The position numbers were made by a program, and so were the translations under genes. A stretch of DNA of 64,000 nucleotides from assembly GCF_016892625.1 (NCBI RefSeq), contig NZ_JAFEMW010000006.1:62001-126000 (forward strand). Reading direction: 5' to 3'. The notes beneath the pieces are model-generated. The model searched no databases. It worked only from the letters and a program-made list of their open reading frames with translations, and was not told where the DNA came from. Shown here piece after piece: positions 59,494 to 64,000 of this stretch. Position 1 is the first letter of the stretch. Every line of letters starts with the position of its first letter. This stretch comes from Brevibacterium sp. RIT 803 (GTDB lineage: Bacteria; Actinomycetota; Actinomycetes; Actinomycetales; Brevibacteriaceae).

Positions 59494-60318
59494 ATGACCT
59501 CCAAAGTGCTCACGATCGCCGGCTCTGATGTCTCAGGCGGAGCAGGGCTCGAAGCTGACCTGAAGATGTTCGAAGAGTACGGCGCGTTCGGCACCGCCGC
59601 CGTGACCTGCATCGTCACCTTCGATCCGAATGACGGCTTCAGCCACGTCATCGAATTCATCGACCCTGAGGTTGTGACGAGGCAGCTCGAATCGACGCTG
59701 GCCGTGCACACGTTCGATGCGATCAAGTCGGGCATGCTCGGGTCCGTGGAGAACGCTCTCGTCCTGGCGGAGAAGCTGAAGACGAATGAGCTGCCCTATG
59801 TCTTCGACCCAGTCCTCGTGTGCAAAGGGGCGGGCACAATGGTCGATCTCAAGGATCTCTTCGTCGACAATCTCGTCCCCTTGGCCACCGTCATCACCCC
59901 GAACCTCGAGGAGGCCGCGACGCTGGCCGGCATCGATCCGATCGATTCGGTTGAGGGAATGATCGAGGCCGCGAAGATCATCCACGCTCAGGGTGCCGAA
60001 AACGTCGTCGTCAAGGGCGGTGCACGCCTGGCCGGAGATGACGCAATCGACATCCTCTTCGACGGCGAGAGCGTCACGACGCTGCGTTCACCCAAGGTCA
60101 ATGAGAAGCTCGTCAACGGTGCAGGCTGTTCGTTCGCCTCCTCCATCGCCGCTGGCATCGCCACCGGGTTGAGCATTGAGGACGCGGTCGTCTCAGCCAA
60201 GGAGAAGGTCGCCCACGGCATCGCGAACTGCCTCGACAATGCCACCGGCGTCGCCTCGCTGTTCCATCCCGCGGCACGGACTCAGCCGTCGCCAGACGTC
60301 CGCGTCAGCGTGGACTGA
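59494..60318 (+). CDS. pdxK: Pyridoxine/pyridoxal kinase (PdxK, ThiD-like)
   Basis: 274-aa ribokinase-fold kinase phosphorylating vitamin B6 vitamers, possibly also hydroxymethylpyrimidine. The sequence follows the Bacillus subtilis PdxK pattern: LTIAGSDVSGGAGLEADLK, SGMLGSVENA, DPVLVCKGAG, LVPLATVITPNLEEAATL, AAKIIHAQGAENVVVKGG, and active-site NGAGCSFASSIAAG. The catalytic Cys version (GAGC) fits PdxK; ThiD proteins usually carry GTGCT. GAAAGGA precedes the ATG. Terminator after the stop. Confidence 0.9.
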   Translation: MTSKVLTIAGSDVSGGAGLEADLKMFEEYGAFGTAAVTCIVTFDPNDGFSHVIEFIDPEVVTRQLESTLAVHTFDAIKSGMLGSVENALVLAEKLKTNELPYVFDPVLVCKGAGTMVDLKDLFVDNLVPLATVITPNLEEAATLAGIDPIDSVEGMIEAAKIIHAQGAENVVVKGGARLAGDDAIDILFDGESVTTLRSPKVNEKLVNGAGCSFASSIAAGIATGLSIEDAVVSAKEKVAHGIANCLDNATGVASLFHPAARTQPSPDVRVSVD

Positions 60319-60338
60319 CAACTGAGCACAGAGCAAAA

Positions 60339-60378
60339 GAACTGCCCCGCACACCATCTCAGGTGCGCGGGGCAGTTC
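60339..60378. terminator. Bidirectional terminator between pdxK and rpmE2
   Basis: 17-bp stem with one mismatch (60339-60355 with 60362-60378), loop ATCTCA, between convergent genes. Confidence 0.78.
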
Positions 60379-60433
60379 GCATGGTTCATGCGTGACGGTC
60401 GGAACCGTCTGATCGGTCGAAACCGACAGGGGA

Positions 60434-60688
60434 TCAGCGCTTGCCGAAGCCCTTGTAGCGATCCTTGAACTTCTCGACGCGGCCTGCGGAGTCGAGGATG
60501 CGCTGCTTTCCGGTGTAGAACGGGTGCGATGCGCTCGAGATCTCAACGTCGATGACTGGGTAGGTGTTGCCGTCTTCCCATTCGATCGTCTTTTCGCTCT
60601 TCGCGGTCGAGCGGGTGAGGATCTTGGTTCCCGACGACAGATCGTTGAACACGATCGGTGCGTATTCCGGGTGGATGTCCTTTTTCAT
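60434..60688 (-). CDS. rpmE2: 50S ribosomal protein L31 type B
   Basis: 84-aa zinc-free L31 paralogue. [59 protein letters not shown] and the basic C-terminal tail match type B. There is no Cys, so the zinc-binding C+ form is excluded. In other bacteria this form is induced under zinc limitation through Zur. AAAGGTAAG precedes the ATG. No Zur box was recognised upstream, though the palindrome at 60725-60738 is present. Confidence 0.95.
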   Translation of the reverse strand: MKKDIHPEYAPIVFNDLSSGTKILTRSTAKSEKTIEWEDGNTYPVIDVEISSASHPFYTGKQRILDSAGRVEKFKDRYKGFGKR

Positions 60689-60724
60689 ATTCTTACCTTT
60701 GCTGAATCCGCTCAGGCGCCTGGT

Positions 60725-60738
60725 ATGGGTCGACCCAT
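60725..60738. promoter_or_regulatory. 14-bp palindrome upstream of rpmE2
   Basis: ATGGGT-CGACCCAT is perfectly palindromic and lies 37 bp upstream of the rpmE2 start. A possible operator; it does not resemble the AT-rich Zur consensus. Confidence 0.35.
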
Positions 60739-60852
60739 CCGCCAGTGCCCGAATTCGTCTGCTGGACACGCCCCGTACCGTAGGAACCGGACACGAAGCG
60801 ACAGCCCAGTCTATCTGATGGACCGGCCCAAAGCGATTCCCCTGCCGTCTCC

Positions 60853-60858
60853 TAAACT
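60853..60858 (+). promoter_or_regulatory. -10 element (TAAACT) of a leaderless promoter for the YbaK gene
   Basis: TAAACT ends 6 nt before ATG 60865 and argues against the in-frame GTG at 60859. Confidence 0.45.
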
Positions 60859-60864
60859 GTGGCC

Positions 60865-61416
60865 ATGGACACCAAGGAACGCATCTCCGCGCAATTCGAC
60901 CTCATTCCCGCAGCATCGGCTCCCGATCTCATGGCCAAGCCCACCGCCGAGGCGATCCCGTCGATCTCCGGCGATGTCGTCGCCTTCGCCATCGACCCGC
61001 AGATCGCTGACACTTCGGCCCTGCTCGACGCCACCGGCCTCGGGCCCGAGACGTCTGCCAACTGTGTTCTCGTCGCAGGTTCACGCGCCGGTGAGGAACG
61101 GATCGCGGCCTGCATGGTGCTCGCGAACACGCGCGCCGATGTGAACAAGCGCGTGAAGAAGCTCCTCGACGTCCGTAAGGCCTCGTTCCTGCCCATGGAC
61201 CGTGCGGTCGGCGAATCGGGTATGGAGTACGGCGGCATCGGGCCGATCGGACTGCCCGCCAACTACCGGATTCTCATCGACTCACGTGTGGCCGAGGCCA
61301 AAGAACTCATCATCGGCTCGGGCATCCGCGGGTCCAAGCTCATGCTCTCAGGCACGGCATTGGCATCACTTCCCACCGCCGAGGTGGTCGAGGGGCTCGC
61401 CAACGAGATCAGCTGA
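60865..61416 (+). CDS. YbaK/EbsC family aminoacyl-tRNA deacylase
   Basis: 183-aa trans-editing-type protein that may hydrolyse mischarged aminoacyl-tRNAs. Typical blocks are [20 protein letters not shown], the catalytic-Lys region [17 protein letters not shown] (Lys in the VRK segment), [20 protein letters not shown] and [13 protein letters not shown]. The family contains YbaK, ProX and others; specificity cannot be assigned. A -10 six nt upstream places the start at ATG 60865. Confidence 0.88.
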   Translation: MDTKERISAQFDLIPAASAPDLMAKPTAEAIPSISGDVVAFAIDPQIADTSALLDATGLGPETSANCVLVAGSRAGEERIAACMVLANTRADVNKRVKKLLDVRKASFLPMDRAVGESGMEYGGIGPIGLPANYRILIDSRVAEAKELIIGSGIRGSKLMLSGTALASLPTAEVVEGLANEIS

Positions 61417-61461
61417 GCGCACCAGATCTCAGTCGACTGACCCCCTGGTCAGGAACGTCGA

Positions 61462-62232
61462 TCAGCTCAGCCCGGCTCGTTCGAGGACGAAGTCGATGAG
61501 CGGTTCGTAGAGGTAGGGGACGACGTCGTCGTCGAGGGGCACGGTGGCCTCGATGGCTCCCTGAGCTTCGGCGACGAAGAGGGCAGGATCGTTGCAATCC
61601 GCATACCCCAGAGTGCGCAGTCCCCGCGTCGAGGCCGCACCGGCCCACCCGTGATCGGCCACGATCAGATCCGGGATCGGGCCGCCTCGGCGGGTGACGT
61701 CGTCGAGAAGTGCGTGCATGGGTTCGGCGAGGTGGGTGTGCGGGGTACCACCGTGCTGATGCCAGGTCCACACACGGCTGATCTGTCGGCAGTCGCCGCC
61801 GATTCCGGGGACGGGAACGGCATTGGTCTGCTGTGCGATGGTGGCACCGTGGGCTTCGGCTGCCGCGGCGATGCTCATATGCACGGGAAGCAGACCCGCG
61901 GGGTGTCCGGTGGCGAAGAGGATCTCTCCCCCGGCTCGAGTGACATCCCCGATTGCCGTTGCCAACTGCTCGAGTGCCTCGATGCAGCGTTGCGTCGAAA
62001 TCGTGTCCACGCCCTCAATGAAGTCCGTCTCGGGACGCAGACCGCAACGGTCGACCATGAGGTCGAACACGGAGTCGAAGTCCCAGTTGCGGGTAAGTTC
62101 GACGCCGAAGTCGAACTGCTTCTCCTGTGTGAGGAATCGGTGGATGTGGGAGAGATTGTTCTCTCTGGGTGTGGCGACTTCGCCGGTGATGCGAGCGGTT
62201 TCGAGGGCGTTGGCGAGTGTGGTGCGATCCAC
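61462..62232 (-). CDS. Phosphatase-like protein of actinobacteria
   Basis: 256-aa protein resembling actinobacterial proteins usually labelled phosphatase. Conserved-looking blocks are GEVATPRENNLSHIHRFLTQ, ILFATGHPAGLLPVHM, THLAEPMHALLDDV and PDLIVADHGWAGAASTRGLR, with YADCNDPALFVAEAQGAIE and VPLDDDVVPYLYEPL near the end. The His/Asp-rich GHP, DHGWAG and DCNDP motifs suggest a metal or phosphate site; activity is untested as far as I know. GTG 62232 with GAGGAG upstream. Confidence 0.7.
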   Translation of the reverse strand: MDRTTLANALETARITGEVATPRENNLSHIHRFLTQEKQFDFGVELTRNWDFDSVFDLMVDRCGLRPETDFIEGVDTISTQRCIEALEQLATAIGDVTRAGGEILFATGHPAGLLPVHMSIAAAAEAHGATIAQQTNAVPVPGIGGDCRQISRVWTWHQHGGTPHTHLAEPMHALLDDVTRRGGPIPDLIVADHGWAGAASTRGLRTLGYADCNDPALFVAEAQGAIEATVPLDDDVVPYLYEPLIDFVLERAGLS

Positions 62233-62411
62233 TGGTCTCCTCAGTCAGAGTCATGATGGTCGAGGTTACGAAAACTGCGGGTGAAATGCCCGCCACCAGT
62301 CTCCCACAGCCGATTTCGTCCCCGGTCAGCGCGCCGGAGGACTCTTACCCAGAGGCCCCTGTTCCGTCAGGGCTCCGCGTCGGCGAGGGCGGACGCGTCC
62401 GGTGCTTCGAC

Positions 62412-63344
62412 TCAGAGAGCTCGGGCAGGCTCCGTCTGCAGGGCGAAGCAGGCCACCGCCGAGGCGGCTGCGACGTTGAGGGAGTCGACTCCCCCGGACA
62501 TCGGGATCATGACAGTCGAATCGCAGGCGGCGATCGTTGCCCGCCGCAGACCGTCGCCCTCTGTGCCGAAGACGATGGCGGTGCGTTCGGGGGCATCAGC
62601 GGCGAACTCTCGGATCGCCACGGAATCCTCGTCGAGGGCCAGTGCCGCGACATGGAAACCGAGCTCACGCAGGGCATCGACTCCGGCGGGCCACGCTTCT
62701 ATTCGCGTCCACGGCACCTGGAACACGGTGCCCATGGACACTCGGATGGAACGTCGGTAGAGAGGATCGGCGCACCTCGGCGTCACCAGAACAGCGTCGA
62801 CGCCGAACGCGGCAGCGGACCGGAAGATCGCGCCCACGTTCGTATGATCGACGACGTCTTCGATGACGACGATGCGACGGGCCTTGGCCACGAGCTGGCC
62901 GACATCGGCCATCTCCGGGCGATGCATGGCCGCCAGAGCACCTCGGTGCAGGTGGAAGCCGGTGAGGGCTTCGACTGCGGCATCGGTGCCGATGAAGATC
63001 GGAGCATCGTTGGCGGCGATGAGGTCGGCCAAGTCGAAGAGCCATTTGGGGCTCGTCAGGTAGGACCGGGGAACCATTCCTGCAGCGTGGGCGCGGCGAA
63101 TGATCTTCGAAGACTCGGCGATGAAGAGCCCTTCGGCTGGTTCACGGATGCTGCGCAGAGCCACATCCGTCAGCTGAGTGTAGTCATACAGGTCGGTGGC
63201 AGAGACACCGCCGTCGGCACCGCGCTGCTCGCCGTTGACCGTGTCCGCGTCGAAGAAATGCAGTCGCTCGGCAGTGATCCCGAGGTCGGCGGCACGGTCG
63301 ATGACCTGCTGCCTTGTCAGTGGTGCCTTCGCAGGAGTGTTCAT
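62412..63344 (-). CDS. TrmH/SpoU-type RNA 2'-O-methyltransferase
   Basis: 310-aa SPOUT methyltransferase with an N-terminal substrate-recognition domain (about 60-130, DVALRSIREPAEGLFIAESS, RRAHAAGMVPRSYLTSPKWL) and a C-terminal knot domain: IVVIEDVVDHTNVGAIFRSA (motif 1), AIVFGTEGDGLRRATIAACD (motif 2) and MIPMSGGVDSLNVAAASAVA (motif 3). It probably modifies rRNA or tRNA; the site is not determined. ATG 63344 is preferred because longer in-frame starts lie inside the upstream exporter gene, whose stop is at 63349. Confidence 0.9.
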   Translation of the reverse strand: MNTPAKAPLTRQQVIDRAADLGITAERLHFFDADTVNGEQRGADGGVSATDLYDYTQLTDVALRSIREPAEGLFIAESSKIIRRAHAAGMVPRSYLTSPKWLFDLADLIAANDAPIFIGTDAAVEALTGFHLHRGALAAMHRPEMADVGQLVAKARRIVVIEDVVDHTNVGAIFRSAAAFGVDAVLVTPRCADPLYRRSIRVSMGTVFQVPWTRIEAWPAGVDALRELGFHVAALALDEDSVAIREFAADAPERTAIVFGTEGDGLRRATIAACDSTVMIPMSGGVDSLNVAAASAVACFALQTEPARAL

Positions 63345-63348
63345 GCGA

Positions 63349-64000
63349 TCACAGAGTGAGGATGCGCCAGATGGCGACGAGGCCGAGGATGACGATGACG
63401 GTGCGCAGCAGCACAGGTGAGAACCTGCGTCCGACACGGGCTCCGAAGTAGCCGCCGATGAGCGAGCCGATCGCGATGCAGATCACGGCGATCCAGTTGA
63501 TCCGGTCGTGACCGACGATGATGTACGTGCTCGCCGAGACCGTGTTGACGACGAGGACCAGAACGTTCTTCAGTCCGTTGAGTCGCTGCAGGTCATCGGG
63601 CAGGATCAGCCCGAGCAGAGCGATGAGGATGATCCCCTGAGCTGCGGCGAAGTAGCCGCCGTAGATCGCGGTGAGGAAGACGACGAGCAGGACTAGGACG
63701 TAGCGACCGGTGGAGAGCTTGTCACCGACTGAGGCGGCCACATGCTCTCTGCCTGCCTTTTCAGCACGACGAACCGCTCGGCTCTTCAGATGACGCGAGA
63801 GCGCCGGCTGGGCCACGACCATGACGAGGGCGATGACCAGGAGCACCGGGACGATCGTCTCGAAAGCATCTTCGGGCAGATGGAGCAGCAGATAGGCACC
63901 CGTCAGCGAGCCCAAGATGGAGGCTGGCACGAAGCCGAGGATCCGTCGCCATTGGCCCTTCAGCTCCTCTCGATAGCCGAAGGACGACGCAATGTTGCCG
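63349..64000 (-). CDS. TauE/SafE family sulfite/anion exporter, C-terminal part (runs off right edge)
   Basis: Membrane protein of the TauE/SafE (DUF81) family; the 5' end is outside the window. The visible 217 codons include FGYREELKG and FVPASILGSLTGAYLLLHLP, typical of the second repeat preceding loop, and several hydrophobic helices, with IAIGSLIGGYFGARVGRRF near the C-terminus, the recognised family block. Substrates in this family include sulfite, sulfoacetate and other organosulfur anions; none is assigned here. The TrmH-type gene begins 4 bp after its stop. Confidence 0.87.
   Translation of the reverse strand, partial: GNIASSFGYREELKGQWRRILGFVPASILGSLTGAYLLLHLPEDAFETIVPVLLVIALVMVVAQPALSRHLKSRAVRRAEKAGREHVAASVGDKLSTGRYVLVLLVVFLTAIYGGYFAAAQGIILIALLGLILPDDLQRLNGLKNVLVLVVNTVSASTYIIVGHDRINWIAVICIAIGSLIGGYFGARVGRRFSPVLLRTVIVILGLVAIWRILTL

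Overview
The window is a high-GC actinobacterial chromosome segment. The complete Pup-proteasome system (dop, pup, prcB, prcA, pafA, arc/mpa, pafB, pafC), rbpA, mshC (mycothiol ligase), the imuA'-imuB-dnaE2 mutasome and a DUF222/HNH gene fit the Micrococcales. A Brevibacterium-like organism is my best guess from gene content; this is inference, as no 16S is present. Coding density is very high and the longest stretch without a protein gene (about 390 bp) carries a tRNA-Leu. No phage, IS element or CRISPR array was seen.

Layout. 1-4.2 kb: amine catabolism (cut-off permease plus putrescine oxidase), then an SDR oxidoreductase divergent from a WYL regulator with an inverted-repeat operator between them. 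4.2-8.9 kb: RlpA-like wall protein, GDPD phosphodiesterase, rbpA under a SigR-type promoter, polyprenol-phosphate mannose synthase, and an amidohydrolase relative without metal ligands. 8.9-13 kb: an unusual 5'-nuclease/DEDDh exonuclease fusion and secA2. 13-30.6 kb: a protein-quality and export island, helY-tatC-tatA-pafC-pafB, DUF3866, two FKBP isomerases, pafA-prcA-prcB-pup-dop, DUF3054, arc-trmI and a site-2 protease. prcB as given carries a frameshift that removes its conserved C-terminus.

30.6-41.5 kb: RecB-like Fe-S nuclease, HAD phosphatase, PAC2 protein, mshC, the SCO1664/DUF3090 pair, a small acidic protein, an aldo/keto reductase lacking the catalytic tetrad, uppP, a histidine phosphatase, DUF5703, a DMT transporter, an M20 peptidase and tRNA-Leu(GAG). 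41.5-47.8 kb: a fatty-acid module (MaoC, FabG4-like, FadA2-like, TetR, acyl-CoA dehydrogenase/oxidase) whose two arms face a shared TetR operator. 47.8-56.1 kb: metX-metY and the SOS mutasome with a LexA box. 56.1-64 kb: an HNH endonuclease gene with internal minisatellites, a methyltransferase, trmL, pdxK, rpmE2, YbaK deacylase, a phosphatase-like protein, a TrmH-type methyltransferase and a cut-off TauE/SafE exporter.

Many genes have a TAnnnT -10 element 6-8 nt before the start codon, so leaderless transcription appears common. Convergent gene pairs are often separated by long perfect hairpins that probably terminate transcription in both directions.
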